A stretch of 64,000 bases of DNA from Acinetobacter beijerinckii CIP 110307 (GTDB taxonomy: Bacteria; Pseudomonadota; Gammaproteobacteria; Pseudomonadales; Moraxellaceae). Shown here piece after piece: positions 17,097 through 25,295 of the stretch; the stretch's first letter is position 1; each line of letters starts with the position of its first letter. The translations under genes were made by a program, and so were the position numbers. The notes under the pieces are model-generated. The model saw only the letters and a list, made by a program, of their open reading frames with translations. It was not told where the DNA came from and did not search any database. The stretch covers positions 709,456 to 773,455 of the forward strand of contig NZ_KB849765.1 of the NCBI RefSeq assembly GCF_000369005.1, written 5' to 3'.

Positions 17097-18004
17097 ATTT
17101 TCAAAATTTCATTTCGAAGAAACTGATGGCGAGGATTCTGTCTGACGTGTTCGTGCCAATACATGCCCATTTTAATTTTAGGAAGCTCGATGGGTAACTG
17201 ATGTATTTTTAAATCTTGCGCATAATGCAGATGTTTTAAAATACTATGAGGAATGGTGAGAATCGCCTTGGGATACTGAGCCAAGACTTGTAAGGCTGTG
17301 GAATAGTGCTGACAGCGCATAAAAATTTGTCGAGAAAGTTGTTGTCGATTGAGATAAATATCTTCAAGCAATAATCCTGTTCGCCGAGAGGACACACCGA
17401 TATGTGGTGAGGATAAATAGAGCGATAAATCCATCTCTGTTTGAAGTGTACACGCCACAAAATGATCTTCAATCAAGTTTTCAAACTGTAAATTTTCTTG
17501 ATAGGGTTGTACTCGATCAATCACAAAATCAATTTGTTGCGCTGAAAGATCAGCCAGCATATTTTTTCGATCAAGTTTGGAACTCAAAAACTGAATATCC
17601 AGATTGAGTTGACTAAAGTGATGCACTAATTGAGGAAAAATAATGGGTTCAATTTCATCATGAATTGCGATTTTCAAGCTTTGTAGCATGCTAGGATCAA
17701 AGTCGTATTGTGGAATCGCAATATTTTGAATCGTTGATAACGCCGTTTGAATCGGTTGATAAATTTGTTCGGCAAAAGGTGTGGGAAGCATTTTTTGTCC
17801 ACTGCGCACAAATAATTCATCTTTAAGTTGCAGACGCAAACGTTGTAAAGCATGACTGACCGCAGATTGACTAATACAAAGAAGTTGAGCGGCCTTAGAA
17901 ATACTTTTTTGCTCAAAAATCGCAATAAAAAGTGGATACAGATTGATATCAATACGATGGAAGTTACCCACTTCCAATGGATTTATATTATGAATCTGAT
18001 TCAT
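17090..18004 (-). CDS. LysR-family transcriptional regulator
   Basis: A 304-residue protein with an N-terminal winged helix-turn-helix (INLYPLFIAIFEQKSISKAAQLLCISQSAVSHALQRLR split over residues 19-57) and a LysR substrate-binding domain. The ATG at 18004 gives a slightly long N-terminal arm before the helix-turn-helix. It is divergent from the acyl-CoA dehydrogenase operon, with about 100 bases between, so it most likely controls that operon. The LysR class normally senses a pathway metabolite; the ligand cannot be named here. Confidence 0.9.
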   Translation of the reverse strand: MNQIHNINPLEVGNFHRIDINLYPLFIAIFEQKSISKAAQLLCISQSAVSHALQRLRLQLKDELFVRSGQKMLPTPFAEQIYQPIQTALSTIQNIAIPQYDFDPSMLQSLKIAIHDEIEPIIFPQLVHHFSQLNLDIQFLSSKLDRKNMLADLSAQQIDFVIDRVQPYQENLQFENLIEDHFVACTLQTEMDLSLYLSSPHIGVSSRRTGLLLEDIYLNRQQLSRQIFMRCQHYSTALQVLAQYPKAILTIPHSILKHLHYAQDLKIHQLPIELPKIKMGMYWHEHVRQNPRHQFLRNEILKIF

Positions 18005-18107
18005 AGTTTTGCATAAAATAAAATCATTTCATTCATAATAAGTTTTCGCTTAAGGTGATGTAAAGCAGCGAATTCAGTTTCGCCACATATTTACCTTGAG
18101 GGAAATG

Positions 18108-19340
18108 ATGATGTTTGCATTATCTGAACGTGCACAGGATTTTATCGCGCGAACACAAGCTTTTATTCAACAAGAAATAGAACCGATTGAAAAAGTATTT
18201 TGGGATGAAGTGCATCAACTCAATGTCGATGGTGACTGGACCAAATGGCAGTGGCCAGCTCAACTCGAACAACTCAAAACCAAAGCCAAAGCAGCAGGCT
18301 TATGGAATATGTTCTTGCCTGATGCTGAACTGGGTGCAGGCTTATCGGTACAGGAATATGCACATATTGCTGAATTGACAGGACGTAGTCTGCTTGCTCC
18401 GACAGTATTTAACTGTAATGCACCTGATAGTGGCAATATGGAACTGCTATGGCGTTATGGCAGTCAGGAACAAAAACAACAATGGCTGCAACCTTTACTT
18501 GCTGGCGAAATACGATCTGTATTCTGCATGACTGAACCTGAGGTCGCGTCAAGCGATGCGACTAATATGCAAGCCACGGCAGTGATTGATGGCGATGAAA
18601 TTGTTCTGAATGGGCGTAAATGGTGGTCATCTGGCTTGGGTGATCCGAATGCAAAAATCATTATTTTTATGGCTTATACGCCAAACCCCAACAAAGATCG
18701 TCATCATCAACACTCAATGGTATTGGTACCGATCGACACGCAAGGCGTAACGATTGAACGGATGTTGCCTGTGTTTGGTGATTACGATGCACCGCATGGA
18801 CATGGACAGGTCAGTTTTGACAATGTACGTGTTCCTGTGAGCAACTTTATTGGTGGTGCGGGTCAAGGATTTGAAATTGCTCAAGGGCGCTTAGGACCTG
18901 GTCGTATTCATCACTGTATGCGTTGTATCGGTGCAGCGGAAAAAGCGTTAGAACTGATGATTAATCGTGGCATGTCACGCAAGGCATTTGGTAAAGAAAT
19001 CCTTAAACTTGGCGGCAATTTAGAACGTGTCGCGGAAGCTCGTGTGCAGATCGATCAAGCTCGCTTATTAACGCTGTATGCTGCTTATAAGATGGACACC
19101 TTAGGCAATATGGCAGCACTCACCGAAATTTCTGCAATCAAAGTCGTTGCACCGACTGTATTGCAAAACGTCGTTGATATGGCGATCCAAATTCACGGTG
19201 GTGAAGGTGTATCACGCGATACTCCGCTGACAGCATTTTTCAATCAAGCACGTAGTTTACGTTTAGCTGATGGACCCGATGAAGTGCATAAGGGCATGAT
19301 TGCTAAATTAGAATTGAAAAAACGTGGCTATGGTCGTTAA
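18108..19340 (+). CDS. Acyl-CoA dehydrogenase (ACAD10/11-like)
   Basis: An FAD-dependent acyl-CoA dehydrogenase of about 410 residues with the family motifs FCMTEPEVASSDATNM (FAD/substrate contact), RKWWSSGLGDPNA, and the C-terminal QIHGGEGVSRDTPL. Three ATGs occur in a row (18105, 18108, 18111) after GAGGGA; 18108 has the best spacing but the choice is loose. A homoserine-kinase-like phosphotransferase gene follows at once. In animals ACAD10/ACAD11 fuse these two activities, and in Pseudomonas levulinate catabolism they act on 4-hydroxyacyl-CoA. The same partnership is inferred here. Confidence 0.9.
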   Translation: MMFALSERAQDFIARTQAFIQQEIEPIEKVFWDEVHQLNVDGDWTKWQWPAQLEQLKTKAKAAGLWNMFLPDAELGAGLSVQEYAHIAELTGRSLLAPTVFNCNAPDSGNMELLWRYGSQEQKQQWLQPLLAGEIRSVFCMTEPEVASSDATNMQATAVIDGDEIVLNGRKWWSSGLGDPNAKIIIFMAYTPNPNKDRHHQHSMVLVPIDTQGVTIERMLPVFGDYDAPHGHGQVSFDNVRVPVSNFIGGAGQGFEIAQGRLGPGRIHHCMRCIGAAEKALELMINRGMSRKAFGKEILKLGGNLERVAEARVQIDQARLLTLYAAYKMDTLGNMAALTEISAIKVVAPTVLQNVVDMAIQIHGGEGVSRDTPLTAFFNQARSLRLADGPDEVHKGMIAKLELKKRGYGR

Positions 19341-19353
19341 TAAGGATAAAAAA

Positions 19354-20475
19354 ATGACAATGATTGATATCGGCGGTCAGGTTCGTCACGGTGAAGAACT
19401 AGATATTGCGGCGGTTGAAAGATGGTTAAAGGATCAAGGTGTTCAACTGCAAGGTCAAGTACAAGTCACCCAATACTCAGGGGGTGCTTCGAATTGGACC
19501 TATCGTTTGCAATACGACAATCAAGATTTAATCCTACGTCGTCCACCGAAAGGCACCAAAGCCAAATCAGCACATGATATGGCGCGTGAATACAATGTGC
19601 AGAAACATCTTGCGCCGTTCTACTCTGTCTTGCCTGAAATGGTTGCATTGTGTCAGGACGAGAACATAATCGGTTGTGATTTCTATGTCATGAAGCGGAT
19701 TGAAGGCATCATTCCGCGAGCTAATTTACCCAAAGAATTACAATTGGATCAGTCACAAGTTCAACAGTTGTGTCTGAATGTTTTGGATAAATTAATTGAA
19801 TTGCATCAAGTGCCATATCAAGGCACAGAACTGGAAAAATTGGGTAAAGGCGAAGGCTATTGCCGTCGTCAAGTTGAAGGTTGGGATGTACGTTATAGTA
19901 GAGCGCTTACGCCAAATGTACCTGATTTTAGCTTTGTGCGGGAATGGCTACAGCAACATATTCCAGCGGATTCTAAAACTTGTGTTATTCATAATGATTG
20001 GCGTTTTGATAATGTCATTTTAGATCCACAACAACCAACGACAGTGATCGGAGTGCTGGACTGGGAAATGGCGACTATTGGCGATCCGCTGATGGATTTA
20101 GGCAGTGCTCTCGCTTACTGGATTCAAGATAATGACGATGTTTTGATGAAGTCTAGTCGTCGTCAACCGACCAATCTACTAGGTATGCTGACACGTCAAC
20201 AAGTCGTGGACTACTACTTGGAAAAAACAGGCATGCAACCTGCCAATTGGGCATTTTATGAGGTGTTTGGTTTGTTCCGTTTGGCGGTGATTGCGCAACA
20301 GATTTATTATCGTTATTACCATCAGCAAACCGATAATCCAGCCTTTAAGGATTTCTGGATCATGATTCATGCCTTACATATTCGGGCACTTAAATTAATT
20401 GCACTAAACAATGCTGAAGCACAGCAGTTAATTCCTGAATATGGGGCGAAATTACAGGATATTTTAAAACGATGA
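19354..20475 (+). CDS. APH-fold phosphotransferase, 4-hydroxyacyl-CoA kinase candidate
   Basis: A 373-residue kinase of the aminoglycoside phosphotransferase fold. Seen: a nucleotide-loop region YSGGASNWTYRLQ, Lys/Arg segment LILRRPPKGTKAKSAHD, the catalytic loop VIHNDWRFDNVIL near residue 220 and the DFG-like VLDWEMATIGDPLMDL. This is the subfamily found with acyl-CoA dehydrogenases (kinase half of ACAD10/11, LvaA of Pseudomonas), not an antibiotic-resistance enzyme. The ATG at 19354 follows AAGGAT; an earlier in-frame ATG overlaps the upstream gene. It overlaps the next gene by four bases (ATGA). Confidence 0.85.
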   Translation: MTMIDIGGQVRHGEELDIAAVERWLKDQGVQLQGQVQVTQYSGGASNWTYRLQYDNQDLILRRPPKGTKAKSAHDMAREYNVQKHLAPFYSVLPEMVALCQDENIIGCDFYVMKRIEGIIPRANLPKELQLDQSQVQQLCLNVLDKLIELHQVPYQGTELEKLGKGEGYCRRQVEGWDVRYSRALTPNVPDFSFVREWLQQHIPADSKTCVIHNDWRFDNVILDPQQPTTVIGVLDWEMATIGDPLMDLGSALAYWIQDNDDVLMKSSRRQPTNLLGMLTRQQVVDYYLEKTGMQPANWAFYEVFGLFRLAVIAQQIYYRYYHQQTDNPAFKDFWIMIHALHIRALKLIALNNAEAQQLIPEYGAKLQDILKR

Positions 20476-21170
20476 CCACAATCTATTTGGTACGACATGG
20501 ACAGGCATCATTTGGTGCTGCGAGTTATGATCAGCTTTCAGCCAAAGGTGAACAACAGGCGCAGGTGGTGGGTGATTTTTTTAAACATACCTTGAAAGAA
20601 CGTCCTTTAGTGCTTGCAGGATCAATGCAGCGGCATCAGCAAACAGCACAATTAGCCTTGGCTCAAAGTTTTGATGATGCGTCCATTCAAATGGAGTCGG
20701 CTTGGAATGAGTTTGATCATCAACAAGTGTTTGCCAAATATGATGCACGTTTTAATCAACCTGAGTTATTGAAGCAGGATGTTGAGCTAATTGCTAATCC
20801 ACGTGCTTACCTCGCCAAAATTTTTGATGGCGCGATTGATCGCTGGATTGGAGAGCAATATGACCATGAATATCATGAGACCTGGTTAGGCTTTCAATCG
20901 CGTGTAGAACGTGCTTTGCACGGTTTGTGTCAGCAGATTGATGCCACGCAACCACGTCAGGCGGTGGTGTTTAGTTCAGGCGGTGTGATTTCTGTGGCAG
21001 TTGGTCAGGTGTTGGGGCTGAATGCTAAACAGATTTTTGCGCTGAATTGGTCGATTGCCAATGCCAGTATCACCACATTGCGTTGGACAGATGGTGGTTT
21101 GCAATTACTCAGTTTTAATGAGCATCATTATTTGAAAGCGCGTGATGCTGAACTCTTAACATGGATATAA
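20472..21170 (+). CDS. Histidine phosphatase family protein
   Basis: A 232-residue member of the phosphoglycerate mutase-like histidine phosphatases. The catalytic RHG motif lies in IYLVRHGQASFGAAS near residue 8, and the second-half segment VVFSSGGVISVAVG stands where the family usually has a GH motif, so the second catalytic histidine is replaced by a Ser-Gly-Gly pattern. Its start overlaps the kinase gene by four bases, implying translational coupling. Its substrate is probably linked to the same acyl-CoA pathway, which is inference only. Confidence 0.85.
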   Translation: MTTIYLVRHGQASFGAASYDQLSAKGEQQAQVVGDFFKHTLKERPLVLAGSMQRHQQTAQLALAQSFDDASIQMESAWNEFDHQQVFAKYDARFNQPELLKQDVELIANPRAYLAKIFDGAIDRWIGEQYDHEYHETWLGFQSRVERALHGLCQQIDATQPRQAVVFSSGGVISVAVGQVLGLNAKQIFALNWSIANASITTLRWTDGGLQLLSFNEHHYLKARDAELLTWI

Positions 21171-21189
21171 ATAAGAATAGGTGAAGGAA

Positions 21190-21933
21190 ATGACAAAGAC
21201 GATTTTAATTACAGGTGCAAGTTCAGGTTTAGGCGCTGGGATGGCACGTGAATTTGCAGCCAAAGGCTACAATTTGGCATTGTGCGCACGCCGTTTAGAT
21301 CGTTTGGAATCCTTACAACAAGAATTGCAAAGTCAGTTTGCAATTCAGGTCAAAATCAAAAGTCTTGATGTGACCCATTACGATGATGTTTTTACGGTTT
21401 TTAAAGCTTTTCAGCAGGAATTTGGGACAATTGACCGAATTATTGTCAATGCGGGTGTGGGTGATGGTCGTCGTATTGGTAAAGGGCATTTTGAAGTAAA
21501 TCGTGCCACAGCGGAAACCAACTTTATTTCAGCATTGGCACAGTGCGAAGCAGCAGTTGAAATCTTCAGAGCACAAAACAAAGGTCATTTGGTGGTGATC
21601 TCCTCAATGAGTGCAATGCGTGGTTTACCGAAGCATTTGTCGACCTATGCTGCGAGTAAAGCAGCAGTGGCACATTTAGCGGAAGGCATTCGTGCAGAGT
21701 TGTTGTATACGCCAATTAAAGTTTCAACCATTTTCCCCGGCTATATTCGTACTGAAATGAACGAAGGTGCGAAAAAACTACCGTTTGAAGTGGATGAAAA
21801 GACAGGTTGCAAGGCGTTGGTGAAAGCGATTGAGAAGGAACCTGTGAAAGCTTATGTTCCGCAGTGGCCGTGGTTGCCAATGGGGATTGCAATGAAGATT
21901 TTGCCTTTAAAGTTTGTAAATAAACTGAGTTAA
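21190..21933 (+). CDS. Short-chain dehydrogenase/reductase
   Basis: A 247-residue SDR oxidoreductase. The Rossmann nucleotide motif TGASSGLGAG is at residues 8-17, followed by VNAGVGDG (structural NAG), the catalytic serine in VVISSMSAMRG, and YAASK with the Tyr-Lys pair. The ARRLDR stretch after the second strand suggests NADP(H). ATG at 21190 with adjoining GAAGGA is used; the frame reaches a GTG three codons earlier. It is the last gene of the four-gene operon; a hydroxyacyl or ketone substrate would fit, but is not proven. Confidence 0.9.
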   Translation: MTKTILITGASSGLGAGMAREFAAKGYNLALCARRLDRLESLQQELQSQFAIQVKIKSLDVTHYDDVFTVFKAFQQEFGTIDRIIVNAGVGDGRRIGKGHFEVNRATAETNFISALAQCEAAVEIFRAQNKGHLVVISSMSAMRGLPKHLSTYAASKAAVAHLAEGIRAELLYTPIKVSTIFPGYIRTEMNEGAKKLPFEVDEKTGCKALVKAIEKEPVKAYVPQWPWLPMGIAMKILPLKFVNKLS

Positions 21934-21978
21934 TTGCTATTCAAAATAGATTGGAGATATCTCTATTTGGAAAGTTTG

Positions 21979-22121
21979 ACAGCCTCATACAGGCTGAATC
22001 ATTGACCTGTTTGGATATAGGCGTTTCCTTACTTTTCAAAGATGAAAAGTAACAAAAATCTTTTGTTGAGCAGAGGGTACATCCATGTAACCCCTGCTCA
22101 ACTGGCGGCATCCATGCCGCC
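21979..22121 (+). repeat. Three-hairpin 143-bp intergenic element, copy A
   Basis: Hairpin 1 is TTACTTTTC/GAAAAGTAA (22029-22052), hairpin 2 GTTGAGCAG/CTGCTCAAC (22065-22102), hairpin 3 GGCGGCAT/ATGCCGCC (22104-22121). TCCATG recurs in the loops of hairpins 2 and 3. A diverged copy of the same length and layout lies at 33847-33989. Both lie between convergent genes. Confidence 0.75.
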
Positions 22122-22179
22122 TGTCACGATAGTGAATACCGTGACAAAATTAGGTTATGAAAATAGGCTACTGGCTAAA

Positions 22180-23541
22180 TTATGACAAAGCTGTAATCAA
22201 CTTTTGGTGTAAACCACCAAAACCACCATTCGACATGATCACCACAGCATCGCCCTCACCTGCTTCATTCACTACACGTGCAATAATATCATCCAAAGAG
22301 CGTCTGACTTCAGCCTTGTTTGAAGATGCTGAGATTACAGGTTGTAAATCCCAGTCTAAACCTTCTGGTTGATACCAAATTACCTCATCCGCTAAACGTG
22401 CAGAGTGAGCCAAACCATCTTTATGGCTGCCCATACGCATAGTGTTAGAACGTGGTTCAATGATTGCCCAAAGTTTACGTTCACCAAGACGTTTACGTGC
22501 GCCGTCGAGTGTAGTTTCAATCGCAGTTGGGTGATGGGCAAAGTCATCATAGACTTCGATGCCACGCACAGTACCTAACAGCTCCATACGGCGCTTTACA
22601 CCACCGAAGTTGGATAATGCTTCACAGGCTTGTTCAAGGCTGACACCGACATGCTGAGCAGCAGCAATCGTTGCCAAAGCATTGGCTACACTATGCTGTC
22701 CTGTCATATTCCATTTTACTTGCCCGATTACTTTACCATTTTCAAGGACTTTAAAATGACTTCCATCGGCACTGATCAGCTCCGCCGATAGAGTAGCTTG
22801 ATCATTTGGCTCTAGACTGGTACGAAGCACAGGTGTCCAGCAGCCTTGTTCTAAGACTTCATCAATATTAGTCTCAGTAATTGGAGCAATGATACGGCCT
22901 TCGCTTGGAATGGTACGCACTAAATGATGAAACTGTTTTTGAATCGCAGCAAGATCATCAAAAATGTCAGCATGGTCAAATTCAAGGTTATTTAAAATCG
23001 CGGTCTTTGGATGGTAGTGAACAAACTTAGAACGTTTATCGAAGAACGCAGAATCATATTCATCTGCTTCCACACAGAAGTATTTTCCGCCACCTAAACG
23101 TGCGCTTTCACTAAATCCGAGCGGTACACCACCAATTAAGAAACCTGGATTTAAACCTGCTTGATCTAGTACCCAAGCCAACATCGTAGTCGTCGTTGTT
23201 TTACCATGTGTACCTGCGACACCTAGGACATGTTTACCTTGTAGCACATGATCAGCTAAGAATTGTGGGCCAGAAATATAAGGTAAATCTTCATTCAGCA
23301 TATATTCAATCGCATCAATACCACGTTTCATGGCATTGCCGACGATGACAAGATCGGGATGTGGTTGCAAATGGCTACGATCATAACCTTGCATCAGTTC
23401 GATGCCTGCATTTTCGAGTTGAGTCGACATCGGTGGATAAACATTGGCATCTGAACCTGTGACTTTATGTCCTAAATCTCGTGCTAATAGAGCCAAAGAC
23501 CCCATAAATGTGCCACAAATACCCAAAATATGCAGATGCAT
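22180..23541 (-). CDS. mpl: Murein tripeptide ligase Mpl
   Basis: Mpl joins UDP-MurNAc to the recycled tripeptide L-Ala-D-Glu-mDAP in peptidoglycan recycling. The 453-residue Mur ligase has MHLHILGICGTFMGSLA at the N-terminus, the ATP loop VAGTHGKTTTTTM near residue 109, LNNLEFDHADIFDD, and the region YDDFAHHPTAIETTL. This N-terminus and length separate it from MurC. Upstream in-frame codons (ATG 23544, TTG 23562) exist; the ATG at 23541 aligns with characterised Mpl starts. It is convergent with the SDR gene across the three-hairpin element. Confidence 0.95.
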   Translation of the reverse strand: MHLHILGICGTFMGSLALLARDLGHKVTGSDANVYPPMSTQLENAGIELMQGYDRSHLQPHPDLVIVGNAMKRGIDAIEYMLNEDLPYISGPQFLADHVLQGKHVLGVAGTHGKTTTTTMLAWVLDQAGLNPGFLIGGVPLGFSESARLGGGKYFCVEADEYDSAFFDKRSKFVHYHPKTAILNNLEFDHADIFDDLAAIQKQFHHLVRTIPSEGRIIAPITETNIDEVLEQGCWTPVLRTSLEPNDQATLSAELISADGSHFKVLENGKVIGQVKWNMTGQHSVANALATIAAAQHVGVSLEQACEALSNFGGVKRRMELLGTVRGIEVYDDFAHHPTAIETTLDGARKRLGERKLWAIIEPRSNTMRMGSHKDGLAHSARLADEVIWYQPEGLDWDLQPVISASSNKAEVRRSLDDIIARVVNEAGEGDAVVIMSNGGFGGLHQKLITALS

Positions 23542-23677
23542 CATGCTTCTCTCTTTATCCAATCACGCAATAAACGTGTGTAATGCAATTAAAAATTTGC
23601 TTGAAAAGATAGCAAGGCTGTTATGGAAAAGATAGTCAAAATTCGTTGTTGTTTACTTAAAATTAAAGCCAGAAATG

Positions 23678-24205
23678 TTAAGATTTCAACGTTACCGTTG
23701 CAAAAAAATAGACACTATCCTCTTCACCTTTTTGCATAAATTTAACAACTTTATTTATTGGAAATATAAAACTTTCACCATCTGTAAGAACAGCAGCAAC
23801 TTCAATTGAATGGGCTTTGTCTTTAAAAAAATCAGGGTTTATTTCTTTTGCTGTCTCATAGTCGACCCAATACCATTTTCTCTTTTTATCATTTTTTCTT
23901 ATAACTTCGCCAACATACGCGCCTGTGCGTAAAATGGTTTTAAATCTTTGATCATCTGAGATTTGATTTAAATTGGCTTTTCTTAAATCAGATAGATAAA
24001 TATCAATCAGTTTTAAACTTTCAATAGAATAGTCTAGTTTTTTAGGATTCAAAGTCTCAAACTGATATACAGGGTCATTTTTTTCACTATAAAACATATC
24101 TGCTAAATCAGATAGCGCCTCATTTTGATTGTCGAGATATATTTCAATAGAATGACTTAAAGTCATTGAGAAACATAAAATAGTCGTTAAAAATAATTTT
24201 TTCAT
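23678..24205 (-). CDS. Secreted protein of unknown function
   Basis: A 175-residue protein with a signal peptide (MKKLFLTTILCFSMTLSHS) and a charged mature part. The C-terminal half (GAYVGEVIRK, WYWVDYETA, FIFPINKVVKFMQKGEEDS) loosely recalls DUF3806-type domains, with Gly-Glu, Trp and KFMQKGE elements, but I cannot assign the family with confidence. It is divergent from the DUF486 gene and separated from mpl by about 135 bases. Periplasmic location is inferred from the signal peptide. Confidence 0.65.
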   Translation of the reverse strand: MKKLFLTTILCFSMTLSHSIEIYLDNQNEALSDLADMFYSEKNDPVYQFETLNPKKLDYSIESLKLIDIYLSDLRKANLNQISDDQRFKTILRTGAYVGEVIRKNDKKRKWYWVDYETAKEINPDFFKDKAHSIEVAAVLTDGESFIFPINKVVKFMQKGEEDSVYFFATVTLKS

Positions 24206-24285
24206 AGCATTCTTAATTTTTTCAAACTCTATCCAAAAACTGATTTTAATATAAAATTATTGCAAAATTTTTAGAGTAAATACAA

Positions 24286-24636
24286 TTGAACCCTACTCTT
24301 TTAGCGCTGTGTTTATTGGTTATTTCCAATTGTTTTATGACTTTGGCTTGGTACGGTCATTTAAAATATTTGCATAACGCCCCAATTTGGCAAGCGATCT
24401 TACTGAGTTGGTGTATTGCATTATTGGAATATAGTTTCATGATTCCTGCAACGAAGTTATTCAGTCAACATGGCTGGAGCTTGGGGCAAATGAAAATTAC
24501 CCAAGAAGTTGTGACGCTGATCGTTTTTGTTCCTTTTATGCTCTTCATGTTTAAACAACCCTTTAAGTTAGATTATGTCTGGGCAATGCTTTGCTTACTA
24601 GGCTGTGTCTATTTTGTTTTTCGTAATCAGAGTTAA
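24286..24636 (+). CDS. DUF486-family small membrane protein
   Basis: A 116-residue protein with four membrane segments in the order of DUF486/DMT-like proteins: LLALCLLVISNCFMTLAWYG, IWQAILLSWCIALLEYSFMI, the MKITQEVVTLIVFVPFMLFM segment and YVWAMLCLLGCVYFVF. The start is a TTG at 24286: an in-frame TAA lies three codons upstream, and the first ATG would remove most of the first membrane segment. The ribosome site is weak (AGAG). Function unknown; transport is only suggested by the drug/metabolite-like fold. Confidence 0.85.
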   Translation: MNPTLLALCLLVISNCFMTLAWYGHLKYLHNAPIWQAILLSWCIALLEYSFMIPATKLFSQHGWSLGQMKITQEVVTLIVFVPFMLFMFKQPFKLDYVWAMLCLLGCVYFVFRNQS

Positions 24637-24667
24637 TATTTCTTCTTTTAGTTAAAGCGTTCTGTAG

Positions 24668-24696
24668 TTGGGGATGCTTGAAAAAAACGCTATAAT
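24668..24696 (+). promoter_or_regulatory. Sigma-70 promoter of purEK
   Basis: A -35 TTGGGG at 24668-24673 and a -10 TATAAT at 24691-24696 are 17 bases apart. They lie 75 bases before the purE start. I see no purine riboswitch in the leader. Confidence 0.7.
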
Positions 24697-24771
24697 ATTT
24701 TCCAATTTATTCCTTTGTGTTTGGCTTAAGTCGGCACACTCTTCTATTTTTATCATGTTTTGGAAAAGCCA

Positions 24772-25284
24772 ATGAATGCGGTCGCAACAGATAGCCAACC
24801 TTTAGTCGGGATTATCATGGGTTCTCAATCAGATTGGGCAACGCTTGAACATACCGCTAACATGCTCAAACAATTGGGTGTGCCTTTTGAAGCTGAAGTG
24901 GTTTCTGCGCATCGTACCCCAGATCGTTTATTTGAATATGCTGAAACTGCACGAGATCGCGGTATCCAAGTGATTATTGCTGGTGCTGGCGGTGCTGCAC
25001 ATTTACCGGGAATGTGCGCAGCAAAAACAGATTTACCAGTACTTGGCGTTCCTGTTAAATCTTCAATTTTAAATGGTGTCGATTCATTGCTTTCTATTGT
25101 ACAGATGCCAGCAGGTATCGCCGTAGGAACATTGGCGATTGGTCAAGCTGGTGCAACCAATGCCGCTATTATGGCAGCGCAAATTCTCGGTTTAACCCGC
25201 CCAGAGATCGCAAAAAACGTTGCGGATTTCCGTACGGCACAAACTGAAAAAGTGTCGAGTAAAAATATTCCTGGTCAAGTGTAA
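24772..25284 (+). CDS. purE: N5-carboxyaminoimidazole ribonucleotide mutase
   Basis: PurE converts N5-CAIR to CAIR in purine biosynthesis. The 170-residue protein shows [16 protein letters not shown], the [15 protein letters not shown] active-site loop and the [16 protein letters not shown] segment, all class I PurE. The ATG at 24772 is preferred to a TTG four codons earlier. purK follows 11 bases after the stop, giving the classic purEK pair that replaces single-step carboxylation. Confidence 0.97.
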   Translation: MNAVATDSQPLVGIIMGSQSDWATLEHTANMLKQLGVPFEAEVVSAHRTPDRLFEYAETARDRGIQVIIAGAGGAAHLPGMCAAKTDLPVLGVPVKSSILNGVDSLLSIVQMPAGIAVGTLAIGQAGATNAAIMAAQILGLTRPEIAKNVADFRTAQTEKVSSKNIPGQV

Positions 25285-25295
25285 CGAGGTTGATC

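Noticed and set aside
19354..20475. Aminoglycoside resistance kinase
   Set aside because: The APH fold is present, but the context with an acyl-CoA dehydrogenase and the sequence subtype point to acyl-CoA metabolism.
24697..24771. Purine riboswitch ahead of purE
   Set aside because: The leader is too short and has no conserved purine aptamer core.
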